Of a DNA stretch of 64,000 nucleotides, positions 46,470-54,186 are shown in pieces. Positions within the stretch are counted from its first letter, which is position 1; the number at the start of each line of letters is the position of its first letter. The DNA is from a candidate division NC10 bacterium CSP1-5 (lineage in GTDB: Bacteria; Methylomirabilota; Methylomirabilia; Methylomirabilales; CSP1-5). The notes beneath the pieces are model-generated. The model was not told the origin of the DNA, did not search any database, and worked only from the letters and a program-made list of their open reading frames with translations. The position numbers and the translations under genes are program-made. The stretch lies in NCBI GenBank assembly GCA_001443495.1, contig LDXR01000009.1:58022-122021 (forward strand). The letters are read 5' to 3'.

Positions 46470-47672
46470 CTACGGCTTCTTCAGGGGCGGTGCCTCGATC
46501 TCCAGGACCTTCACGATCTTCCCCGGATACTCCTCCTTCTCGAACTTCAGGACGAAGTACTTGGCCTTGACGGGGTCCCCCTTGCTATCAAAACGGATAT
46601 CGCCCGTGATCCCCTTGTGCTCCACTTTGCGGACCGCCGCTGCGACCTGCTCCCGAGTCGGCTTTTTTCCCTTGGCGTCCTTGATCGCCGCCTCGATGGC
46701 CTTGATCCCCACGGCCGTGGCGTCGTACGCGTACATGCTGAACGATTCTGACTCCTTTCCGAACCTCTGCTTGAAGGTCTTGACGAAGGCGGCCGCCTCG
46801 CGATAGGCCGAAGGCGGCCCGGCCACCGTCGTATAGTAGCTCCCCACCACCGCTTTGCCCGCAATCTTCGCCATCTCCGATGAATCCAGACCGTCGGGCC
46901 CCATGTAGGCCGCCTTGATCCCCTTCTCGCGCATCTGCTTCAGGATGACCGCGGCCTGATGATAGATGCCACCGAAATAGACAAGGTCAGGGTTCTTGGC
47001 CTTGACCGGGATGAGGATCGGGTCGAAGTTGGACTTCTCCTCGGTCCCCTCGTATCCCAGGACCTGGAGGCCGAGCTTCTTGGCCTCGTCCCGAAAGGCC
47101 TCGGCGACCCCCTGACCATAGAGGGTCTTGTCGTGGAGGACGTAGACTGACTTCGCCTTCAGGTCCTGTGCAGCAAAGCGGGCACCCACGGGCCCCTGCA
47201 CGTCGTCTCGGCCGCAGACGCGGTTCACATTGGCGTAATTACGGTCAGTGATCATCGGATGCGTGTTGGCAGGAGAGATCATGGTGAGGCTAACGTCGCG
47301 ATACACCTCTGAGGAGGGGAGCGCCACCCCGGAATTCCAGTGGCCGATCACGAGGAGAACGTCCGGATCCGCCAAGAAGTTCTTGGCGTTGGCCACGCCG
47401 ACTTCTGGTTTTGCCTGGTCATCGAAGGGAATGTACTGAAGAGTATACCCGAGTTTCTCAATCCGTGCCTTGCCCTCGTCCACGGCCAGCTGGGTCCCCA
47501 GTTTGATCTGCTCTCCGAGGGCCGACTGTTCTCCAGATAGGGGGCTTTGGGTCACGATCTTGATGACGGGTTTGGCCGCGTCAACCCCCCCTCTCACGAT
47601 GACCGATCCCAGGATGATCGCCGCCAACGCCGTACCGGATTGGACCCTCCTCCATTTCCACCTTCTCGCCAT
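46470..47672 (-). CDS. livK: Branched-chain amino acid ABC transporter substrate-binding protein
   Basis: Periplasmic binding protein of 400 residues with an N-terminal signal peptide (basic RRWKWRR, hydrophobic stretch about residues 13-32). The mature part is the type I periplasmic fold of Liv/Pip binding proteins: TQSPLSGEQSALGEQIKLGTQLAV, VLLVIGHWNSGVALPSSEVY, MISPANTHP, VYVLHDKTLYGQG and the acidic-residue site near YMGPDGLDSS. First gene of livKHMGF. Amino acids are the likely ligands, but urea or amides are handled by close relatives. Confidence 0.93.
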   Translation of the reverse strand: MARRWKWRRVQSGTALAAIILGSVIVRGGVDAAKPVIKIVTQSPLSGEQSALGEQIKLGTQLAVDEGKARIEKLGYTLQYIPFDDQAKPEVGVANAKNFLADPDVLLVIGHWNSGVALPSSEVYRDVSLTMISPANTHPMITDRNYANVNRVCGRDDVQGPVGARFAAQDLKAKSVYVLHDKTLYGQGVAEAFRDEAKKLGLQVLGYEGTEEKSNFDPILIPVKAKNPDLVYFGGIYHQAAVILKQMREKGIKAAYMGPDGLDSSEMAKIAGKAVVGSYYTTVAGPPSAYREAAAFVKTFKQRFGKESESFSMYAYDATAVGIKAIEAAIKDAKGKKPTREQVAAAVRKVEHKGITGDIRFDSKGDPVKAKYFVLKFEKEEYPGKIVKVLEIEAPPLKKP

Positions 47673-47750
47673 AGCTCATCTCCTTTCTGCTGTCCCCCTC
47701 GATTATTGGTCCTTTGGTGGCATGAATCTATCAGACCTGTCGCCCGAATT

Positions 47751-48428
47751 TCAAGGCGTCTGTAGCCTCCCCAGCAGGTGCAGGAAAGCCCGGGTGGCCT
47801 GCCGGATATCTCGCGCTCCGACGATCGCGGAGATCACCGCGACCCCGTCCGCCCCCGCGTGGACTACCTCAGACACTCGCTCGAGCGTGATCCCGCCGAT
47901 GGCCAAGACAGGCAGTTCAACCGCCGCCTTGACGACACGGATGCCGTCCAGTCCTACAGTCGGCCTGGTCCCGGTCTTCGTGCCCGTTGGGAACACGGGA
48001 CCGAATCCGATGTAATCGGCGCCTGCCGCCTCGGCCTCCCGCGCCTCCTCCACCGAATGGGTGGAAATGCCAAGAAGCATCCCCGGATGCAGGAGGGGGC
48101 GGGCCAACCGCGCGGGAAGGTCTTCCTGCCCGAGGTGGACCCCGTCGGCCTCCGCCGCCAGCGCCACGTCGAGACGGTCATTGACAATGAAGAGCCTGCG
48201 GTGCCGGCGGCACAGTTGCCGGATGGCCACCGCCTCCCCGTAGAGCGAGCGAAGGTCCCCCCCCTTGTCCCGGAGCTGGATCATCGTTGCCCCGCCTTCG
48301 AGAGCCTGGGCCGCGACCTCACGGTGGCGGAGGCGCGCGATCTGCTCGTCGGTGATGACGCAGAGGGAATAGGGGCCTGGTGGAGCAGCGGTCGAGGGGT
48401 CCACTAGTGCCGTTCCAATTCTTCTCAC
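47751..48428 (-). CDS. thiE: Thiamine-phosphate synthase
   Basis: Joins the thiazole and pyrimidine moieties of thiamine. TIM-barrel motifs are present: YSLCVITDE, GATMIQLRDKG, RLFIVNDRLDVALAAEADGVHLGQEDLP, LGISTHSVEEA, YIGFGPVFPTGTK and LPVLAIGGI. The start is poorly defined: the frame is open to a TTG at 48491, and the GTG at 48428 gives a normal length of about 225 residues; neither has a ribosome binding site. No TPP riboswitch is visible upstream. Confidence 0.92.
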   Translation of the reverse strand: MRRIGTALVDPSTAAPPGPYSLCVITDEQIARLRHREVAAQALEGGATMIQLRDKGGDLRSLYGEAVAIRQLCRRHRRLFIVNDRLDVALAAEADGVHLGQEDLPARLARPLLHPGMLLGISTHSVEEAREAEAAGADYIGFGPVFPTGTKTGTRPTVGLDGIRVVKAAVELPVLAIGGITLERVSEVVHAGADGVAVISAIVGARDIRQATRAFLHLLGRLQTP

Positions 48429-48552
48429 CAGGTCAGAAGTGTGCGGTGCCACGTGCAGGCGAGCTGGGTTCCTTATCCGTGTGCGATGCAATAAGCCGAA
48501 ACGGCACGAGACGGCTTCCTGCCGGTGTTCGGGGCAATACGTTGGAACGACA

Positions 48553-49110
48553 CTAGGCGCGCCCGATGTAGGTCCCCGTCCGGGTGTCGACGCGGACCCG
48601 GGTCCCCATGTCGATGAAGAGCGGAACGTGAATGACCGCCCCTGTCTCTAGCTTGGCAGGCTTGGAGCCGCCCGAGACGGTATCCCCCCGGACACCGGGC
48701 TCGGTCTCGACCACCGTGAGTTCCACGGTGATGGGTAGATCCACCCCGATCACCTCTTGGTGGTAGAAGAGGATGGTGATCTCCATCTCCTCCTTAAGAA
48801 ACGCCCCGGCGTCTCCCAACTGTTTCTCCGAGACGCCAAACTGTTCGTAGGACTCGACGTCCATACAGACATAGTCGTCACCCTGTCGATAGAGGAATTG
48901 GGCTCTCCGCTCTTCAATGGGGGCGGGGGAGAGTTTCTCATCGGGGCGAAAAGTTCGATCGGTCAGCGCCCCCGTCCTCAGATTCCGGAGTTTGGTGCGG
49001 ACCATGGCCCCGCCCTTTCCTGGTTTGTGATGCTGATACTCGACGACCAGGTACGGTGTGCCGTCCAGCTCGATCTTGGTCCCGGGCCGGAGGTCGTTAG
49101 ACACGATCAT
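48553..49110 (-). CDS. efp: Translation elongation factor P
   Basis: Relieves ribosome stalling at polyproline stretches. The 185-residue protein has the KOW-like domain I with the conserved Lys32 in HHKPGKGGA, the site modified in many bacteria, followed by the two OB domains (FLYRQGDDYVCMD, LPITVELTVVETEPGVRGDT, IHVPLFIDMGTRVRVDTRTG). The ATG at 49110 is chosen over one three codons earlier because AGGAG is better spaced. Relevant substrates here include the Pro-rich SPOR protein and PilQ. Confidence 0.96.
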   Translation of the reverse strand: MIVSNDLRPGTKIELDGTPYLVVEYQHHKPGKGGAMVRTKLRNLRTGALTDRTFRPDEKLSPAPIEERRAQFLYRQGDDYVCMDVESYEQFGVSEKQLGDAGAFLKEEMEITILFYHQEVIGVDLPITVELTVVETEPGVRGDTVSGGSKPAKLETGAVIHVPLFIDMGTRVRVDTRTGTYIGRA

Positions 49111-49142
49111 CGAGTGCACTCCTCGAGGAGGACTGGTCGGGG

Positions 49143-49592
49143 TCAGGGCCTGCGGCCCTGTTGCTTGACCACATGAATGGCTGCCTCCAAGCCGAGGAGG
49201 TAACTGAATGGCCCGAAGCCAGTGATCTGCCCCACCGCCACTGGGGAAATCAGAGAGCGATGTCGGAACGTCTCCCGAGCGTGGATGTTCGAGAGATGGA
49301 TCTCGACGACGGGAATGCCCACCCCCACCACGGCGTCCCGCAAGCTCACGCTGGTGTGGGTGAAGCCGCCGGCGTTCAGCAACACCACATCGGCCGAGCC
49401 GCGTGCCTGCTGAAGGCGGTCGATCAGGGCCCCTTCATGGTTGGACTGGAAGAATTGCACTTCGATCCCCCGTGCCTCGGCCGCTCGGCGAATCTCCTCT
49501 TCGAGTTCACTGAGGGTCACGGTGCCGTAGATCTCCGGTTCTCTCCCTCCCAGGAGATTCAGATTCGGACCGTTCAGCACAAGGACCCGCAC
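49143..49592 (-). CDS. aroQ: 3-Dehydroquinate dehydratase, type II
   Basis: Third step of the shikimate pathway. The 149-residue protein begins RVLVLNGPNLNLLGGREPEIYG, with the catalytic Tyr22, and has FFQSNHEGALID, LNAGGFTHTSVSLRDA and EIHLSNIHARE. The GTG at 49592 has GGGAGGAG 6 bases upstream and gives the family length; the earlier frame is not family-like. It is in one run with aroC, aroK and aroB. Confidence 0.96.
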   Translation of the reverse strand: MRVLVLNGPNLNLLGGREPEIYGTVTLSELEEEIRRAAEARGIEVQFFQSNHEGALIDRLQQARGSADVVLLNAGGFTHTSVSLRDAVVGVGIPVVEIHLSNIHARETFRHRSLISPVAVGQITGFGPFSYLLGLEAAIHVVKQQGRRP

Positions 49593-49653
49593 GATGATCT
49601 CCTCCCGTGCACGGAAGCATTCGCGTCGAGAAACCTGAGGCGGACTCGGGACT

Positions 49654-50514
49654 TCAGGTCGCTTCCCCTCCCGCCGCGGCCTTGATCCGGCGGAAGGCAT
49701 CACGCCAGGCCTCGAGGACACCGATTGCCCCCGTCGGTTTCGCCCGCAATCTCTGGAAAGCGGCCTGCCACGCCTCGAGCAATTCGGTCCTGCCTTGTCG
49801 CCCCTCTCTCAGCCGGCGGAAGGCATCGCGCCACGCCTCGAGCAGCCTGAGCGCATCACCGCTTGCTGCAGAAGTCGGGGCCTCGGTCTTCGGTGCTCTC
49901 CTGAGATGGGTCGCGACTTCTTGGTACTTCACCTGAAGATCGGCCCGCCCCGGGGCCTCGGCCATGAGGCGCTCATAGACCTCGGCGGCGCGTTCGTAGA
50001 GTCCTTGTGCCGTATAAAGTTCCGCCAGCGTTTCGCTGGCGACGGGCTCCTTGGGGACCGTCCGGGCTTCCACGGGGGGCGGTGCGGCCCACTGTGCGTC
50101 GCCCGCGGCCTGCGCCTGGAGTCGCGCAACCGCTCCCCGAATCTGCTTATCAAAGGGGTACAGGGCGAGAGCCATCCGATAGGCCTCAAGCGCCTCCGGG
50201 ATCTCGTTCCGGGCCTCTGCGATCTGCCCAAGGAACCCGTACGCAAGCACGTTGTCCGGCGCGAACTGGGCGACTCGTTGAAAGGCCTCCCGTGCTGCGA
50301 GCAAATCCCCACTCTCGTGATGGGCCCGACCGAGCACGATGTACGCGCCGGCATATTGGGGACGGTGCCTCAGCCCCTCCCGACAGACCCGGATCGCCTC
50401 TTCGAACTTCCCTCCCATTCGGTAGGCGTCCGCCAGTTGTGCGAAAAGCGGGGAGTGAGGATCACTCGCCAGCTTGGCCTGTAACTGTTCAACATGCAGT
50501 TTTCTGGGCACCAT
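49654..50514 (-). CDS. TPR protein with a C-terminal 21-residue triple repeat
   Basis: Cytoplasmic protein of 286 residues, no signal peptide. Residues 10-125 and 160-200 are tetratricopeptide repeats (PLFAQLADAYRMGGKFEEAI, AGAYIVLGRAHHESGDLLAA, VLAYGFLGQIAEARNEIPEA). After a Pro/Ala linker the C-terminus holds three copies of a helix, LLEAWRDAFRRLR-like, starting at residues 224, 245 and 266 with an exact period of 21. These would be amphipathic helices for protein contact. I do not recognise the repeat from a known family. It lies between aroB (14 bases) and aroQ, so it is expressed with the shikimate genes. Confidence 0.78.
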   Translation of the reverse strand: MVPRKLHVEQLQAKLASDPHSPLFAQLADAYRMGGKFEEAIRVCREGLRHRPQYAGAYIVLGRAHHESGDLLAAREAFQRVAQFAPDNVLAYGFLGQIAEARNEIPEALEAYRMALALYPFDKQIRGAVARLQAQAAGDAQWAAPPPVEARTVPKEPVASETLAELYTAQGLYERAAEVYERLMAEAPGRADLQVKYQEVATHLRRAPKTEAPTSAASGDALRLLEAWRDAFRRLREGRQGRTELLEAWQAAFQRLRAKPTGAIGVLEAWRDAFRRIKAAAGGEAT

Positions 50515-50528
50515 GCGCCTCTAACGGA

Positions 50529-51605
50529 TCAGGTGGCGGACAGGCCCTCGAGGGCCTCCAGCGGGTCAAAGACAGGCGCGACTGTAACGTTCCCAAGATC
50601 TTTTGTCAAGACAAAATAGCTCATGTTATTCTTTATCTTTTTATCATATCCGATTGTTTCTTTTAATTGTTCAGGCTTGAGATTGAGAGCGGTTGGCAGC
50701 CCAATCCGCTGCAGGAGCGCCTGAAGTCTCGCAGGAATCTCTTCGTTGCAGAGTCCCACCTGGTGCGAGATCCGGGCGGCCGCCACCATACCGATCGCCA
50801 CGGCCTCCCCGTGCCTGAACGCACCGTACCCGGTCGCCGCCTCGAGGGCATGCCCGACGGTATGGCCAAAGTTCAAAACACCTCGGACCCCTTCATCCTT
50901 TTCATCCTGCTCTACGATCGCCGCCTTGATGCGGCAGGAGGTCCTCACCATGTGGATGAGTGCCTCTTCTCGCAACTCCAGAATGGTCGCCACATTCCCT
51001 TCGAGCCACTCGAAAAAGGGCTTATCCGCAATCACTCCGTACTTCACCACCTCGGCCAATCCGGCCCGAAACTCCGGGGGCGGCAGCGTGCTGAGAAGAG
51101 AGACGTCACTGAGCACAAAGCATGGCTGGTGGAAAGCCCCTACCATGTTCTTGGCCTGAGGGAGGTTCAGCCCGACCTTTCCGCCGACGCTGCTATCCAC
51201 CTGGGCCAGGAGGCTCGTCGGGATCTGGATCAGGGGAAGACCCCGCATAAATGTCGCGGCCACGTACCCCGCGAGATCCCCGATCACCCCTCCGCCAAGG
51301 GCGACGATCGGAGATCGACGGTCGAGTCCGCAGGGGAGCAGCTTCTCGTACAACGCTGCAGCAATTGTGAGACTCTTGAACTCTTCCCCATCCGGAACCT
51401 CGAGAAGGGTGAGGGCGATACCCCTCTGTTCAAAGGAGGAGAGCACCTGCTGGCCGTAGAGCTGGCCGACCACAGGATTGGTGATCAGGGCACCCCGGCC
51501 GGAAAGGTCACAAGGCCGGACAAGGCTTCCAACCTCGGGGAGGACATGCGCCCCGATGTAAATCGGATAACTGCGATCTCCGAGATTTACCGTCACGCGC
51601 TCCAT
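50529..51605 (-). CDS. aroB: 3-Dehydroquinate synthase
   Basis: Second step of the shikimate pathway, NAD- and metal-dependent. The 358-residue protein has VPDGEEFKSLTIA, PIVALGGGVIGDLAGYVAATFMRGLPLIQIPTSLLAQVDSSVGGKVGLN, GVLNFGHTVGHALEA and RHGEAVAIGM. The C-terminal coding stretch near 50600-50680 is notably AT-rich although the protein (DKKIKNNMSYFVL) is normal for the family. It starts 3 bases after aroK. Confidence 0.97.
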   Translation of the reverse strand: MERVTVNLGDRSYPIYIGAHVLPEVGSLVRPCDLSGRGALITNPVVGQLYGQQVLSSFEQRGIALTLLEVPDGEEFKSLTIAAALYEKLLPCGLDRRSPIVALGGGVIGDLAGYVAATFMRGLPLIQIPTSLLAQVDSSVGGKVGLNLPQAKNMVGAFHQPCFVLSDVSLLSTLPPPEFRAGLAEVVKYGVIADKPFFEWLEGNVATILELREEALIHMVRTSCRIKAAIVEQDEKDEGVRGVLNFGHTVGHALEAATGYGAFRHGEAVAIGMVAAARISHQVGLCNEEIPARLQALLQRIGLPTALNLKPEQLKETIGYDKKIKNNMSYFVLTKDLGNVTVAPVFDPLEALEGLSAT

Positions 51606-51608
51606 CGG

Positions 51609-52139
51609 CTATCCTTTGGGGACCTTGCGGAGCTGAACCCGCGCCAGGATCCGGGCAGCCACCTCTTCGACGCTCAGATCGGTCGTGTCAATCGGCTGAC
51701 CCACGAGGGCATAGACGGAGGCACGCACTTGCATGACCTCGCGAATCCGTTCCAATCGATCCGCGTGCCAGAGCAGGGGACGGTGTTCCATGCCCTTGGT
51801 GCGCTCCAGGATTCGCTCCGGCGCTGCGGTGAGACAGATGATCTCCCCATGCGTCCTGAGCTGACGCAGATTCTCCGCGTCGACGATCGTCCCACCGCCC
51901 GTGGCGATGATGCATCCCTGGAACTGGCCGAGGCGGGACACGACCGCGCGCTCCAGCGCGCGAAACACCGGCTCACCCTGCTCCCGAAAGATGGCAGGAA
52001 TACTCAACCCCGATTCCCGTTCGATCAGCTCATCGAGATCGTAAAACGGGATCTCCAGGTGCTCCGCCAGATAGCGGCCCACCGTCGTCTTCCCCGTCCC
52101 CATCATCCCGGTGAGCACGATATTCCGCACCGCGACCAC
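51609..52139 (-). CDS. aroK: Shikimate kinase
   Basis: Phosphorylates shikimate. The 176-residue protein has the P-loop GMMGTGKTTVGR, the shikimate-binding FYDLDELIERESGLSI, FRALERAVV and CIIATGGGT, and the LID near ERTKGMEHRPLL. It lies between aroC (15 bases) and aroB (3 bases). Confidence 0.96.
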   Translation of the reverse strand: MVAVRNIVLTGMMGTGKTTVGRYLAEHLEIPFYDLDELIERESGLSIPAIFREQGEPVFRALERAVVSRLGQFQGCIIATGGGTIVDAENLRQLRTHGEIICLTAAPERILERTKGMEHRPLLWHADRLERIREVMQVRASVYALVGQPIDTTDLSVEEVAARILARVQLRKVPKG

Positions 52140-52154
52140 CTCGGCGGAACCCCC

Positions 52155-53339
52155 TCAGAAATCGCGCACAGCGTTCAGGTAGGCATCGAAGTTCCGCTTC
52201 ATCTCCTCGAGACTGTCCCCGCCGAATTTCTCGCGCAGCGTAGCCGTAATCTCGAACGCCACAACTGCTTCTCCGATGACTCCGGCGGCAGGGACGGCGC
52301 AGACGTCGGACCGTTCCACGGTAGCCTCGAAGGGCTCTTTCGTTTCGAGGTCGACGGACTGGAGGGGAGCGTACTGAGTGGACAGGGGCTTCATGGCGGC
52401 GCGGAGGACGATCGCCTCTCCGTTACTTGTCCCCCCCTCGAGCCCGCCGGCGTAGTTCGTCTTTCGGAAGAACCTCAGGCCATGAGGGGCTTGCCGCTCT
52501 GCATCATAGAAGATTTCATCGTGCGCCTCGAGCCCGAGGCGGCGGGCGACCTCGAAGCCCAGGCCCACCTCAACCCCCTTGATCGCCTGGATACTCATCA
52601 GGGCCCGTGCCAAGCGTCCATCGAGCTTCAGGTCCCACTGGATATAGCTCCCGAGACCTACCGGCACCCCCTCCACGATGACCTCAAAGATCCCCCCCAG
52701 GGTGGTCTTGCGCTTCCGGGCCTCGTCGATCCGAGCCACCATCGTCTCGCTCGCCTCTCGATCCGCGCATCGGACCGGAGAGGCCTCGGCCAGGGCCCCA
52801 ATCTGCCCAGGCGAGAGATCACCGATCCGCGCGCGAACGCCGCCGATCTCCACCACGTGGCTCAGGACCGAGATGCCGAATTCCCGGAGAAGGCGCTTAC
52901 AGACCGCCCCCACCGCCACGCGCGCCGTAGTCTCACGGGCGCTGGCCCGCTCGAGGACGTTTCGCGCATCGCGGTGGCCGTACTTGATCGCGCCCGGCAG
53001 ATCCGCGTGCCCGGGACGCGGTCGCGTGACCGGCGGTCGGGTGTCCCGGGCCCTGGCCTCGGCCTCGGGCGCCATCGTGTCCTGCCAATTCGCGAAATCC
53101 CGATTGGTGATGGCCAGGGCGATCGGCCCCCCCATGGTGAGGCCATGTCGGACTCCTGCGGTGATGACCACCCGATCTTGCTCGATCTTCATCCGCCCCC
53201 CCCGCCCGTACCCCATCTGGCGCCGGCTGAGCTCCGTGTCGATATCCTTCGTGCTGAGCGGCATGCGGGCGGGGATGCCCTCCAGGATCGCCGTCAGAGA
53301 CGGGCCGTGGGACTCGCCTGCCGTGAGATACCGCAACAT
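52155..53339 (-). CDS. aroC: Chorismate synthase
   Basis: Last step of the shikimate pathway, with reduced FMN. The 394-residue protein has [79 protein letters not shown] and the closing [21 protein letters not shown]. Long antisense frames on the + strand here are shadows. It begins 5 bases after the amidotransferase-like gene. Confidence 0.97.
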   Translation of the reverse strand: MLRYLTAGESHGPSLTAILEGIPARMPLSTKDIDTELSRRQMGYGRGGRMKIEQDRVVITAGVRHGLTMGGPIALAITNRDFANWQDTMAPEAEARARDTRPPVTRPRPGHADLPGAIKYGHRDARNVLERASARETTARVAVGAVCKRLLREFGISVLSHVVEIGGVRARIGDLSPGQIGALAEASPVRCADREASETMVARIDEARKRKTTLGGIFEVIVEGVPVGLGSYIQWDLKLDGRLARALMSIQAIKGVEVGLGFEVARRLGLEAHDEIFYDAERQAPHGLRFFRKTNYAGGLEGGTSNGEAIVLRAAMKPLSTQYAPLQSVDLETKEPFEATVERSDVCAVPAAGVIGEAVVAFEITATLREKFGGDSLEEMKRNFDAYLNAVRDF

Positions 53340-53344
53340 GCTAT

Positions 53345-54085
53345 CTACTTTCTCCTCTCGTCCCCTCCCGACTCCTGCTCTCGGGGCTTGGGTTCCAGGG
53401 GGGAAAGCGCCACCAGATAGGCCACGAGGTTCCGCACGAAGCGGGCGCCGCCGGCCCAGCCACTGCGGACTTCTTGACCGAGGTCGAAGGCAATCCCCAC
53501 GACGGTCCCCTTCCCTTCTCGCCGTTCAGCGATCAGCGGGGACTCATACCGCGCCCCGGCCGCCGTCTTCCCTCCAGCGTACCGGGCGATCTCCACGGCG
53601 CCAGCCCGGGGATTGAGGTCATTGAAGGTCCCCATGGTGTGGAAGGTCACGCCCTCCATGATAGGATGCCCTGGCTGAAGAGGGGTAACCGCCTTGAAGG
53701 GGACGGCTCGCCAGTCCTGGGGGGCCCGGATCTCGAAGGGGAGGAGATCCGCCACCGCCTGGTAACCCCCGCTGCCGTACGCATTCGGTCCTCCGGTGAT
53801 CAGGAGGGAACCGCCGCGGCCGAGGTACTCCGAGAGGCCTCCCTGGACGGCCCCCGGCAGCCCACCATACGACACGTTCGAGAGGATCACGACCGCGAAC
53901 TCCACCAGCTCATACTCCCCGAGCTCCTTCTTGACCTCGGCCCCCTGGATGGCATTGCTGGGGATGTAGGAATCATCACCCAGGGCCAGGATGAGCTTGG
54001 CGGCCCCTGCCGCCGCCGGGTAAAGCGACAGGTAGAGACCCACGAGCACGCCCACCAGCGCTCGGATGGGACTGATGCGCGACAT
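53345..54085 (-). CDS. Secreted glutamine-amidotransferase-like (class I GATase fold) protein
   Basis: Protein of 246 residues with a signal peptide (about residues 1-28, [20 protein letters not shown]). The mature part looks like the GATase1-like/ThuA-type fold: [48 protein letters not shown], then [20 protein letters not shown] and [13 protein letters not shown]. The usual catalytic Cys of amidotransferases is absent at the nucleophile elbow (SNVSYG), so it is probably a non-enzymatic or differently acting relative. AAGGAGG lies before the ATG at 54085. It heads the aroCKB run, but its link to that pathway is unknown. Confidence 0.62.
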   Translation of the reverse strand: MSRISPIRALVGVLVGLYLSLYPAAAGAAKLILALGDDSYIPSNAIQGAEVKKELGEYELVEFAVVILSNVSYGGLPGAVQGGLSEYLGRGGSLLITGGPNAYGSGGYQAVADLLPFEIRAPQDWRAVPFKAVTPLQPGHPIMEGVTFHTMGTFNDLNPRAGAVEIARYAGGKTAAGARYESPLIAERREGKGTVVGIAFDLGQEVRSGWAGGARFVRNLVAYLVALSPLEPKPREQESGGDERRK

Positions 54086-54130
54086 TGGCCACACCTCCTT
54101 GATGATATGGTAACGGAAAACAAGCCGCCG

Positions 54131-54164
54131 GAAAAGCAGAAACGCACCCCGAAAGGGTGCGTTT
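54131..54164 (-). terminator. Terminator of the pilMNOPQ operon
   Basis: AAACGCACCC (54140-54149) and GGGTGCGTTT (54155-54164) form a perfect 10-bp stem with a 5-base loop. Read on the - strand it is followed by a broken T-run (TTTCTGCTTTT). It lies 23 bases past the pilQ stop and before the start of the next - strand gene. Confidence 0.78.
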
Positions 54165-54186
54165 CGTGACTCGGGGAACAGGCTGC

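Noticed and set aside
48429..48552. TPP riboswitch upstream of thiE
   Set aside because: The conserved CTGAGA and ACCTGATCTGGATAATGCCAGCG-like blocks are absent.
50667..53420. Open frame of 917 codons on the + strand opposite aroB, aroK and aroC
   Set aside because: It mirrors three well-identified genes in the antisense phase; the product is His/Arg/Pro-rich with no domain. In GC-rich DNA such shadows are expected.
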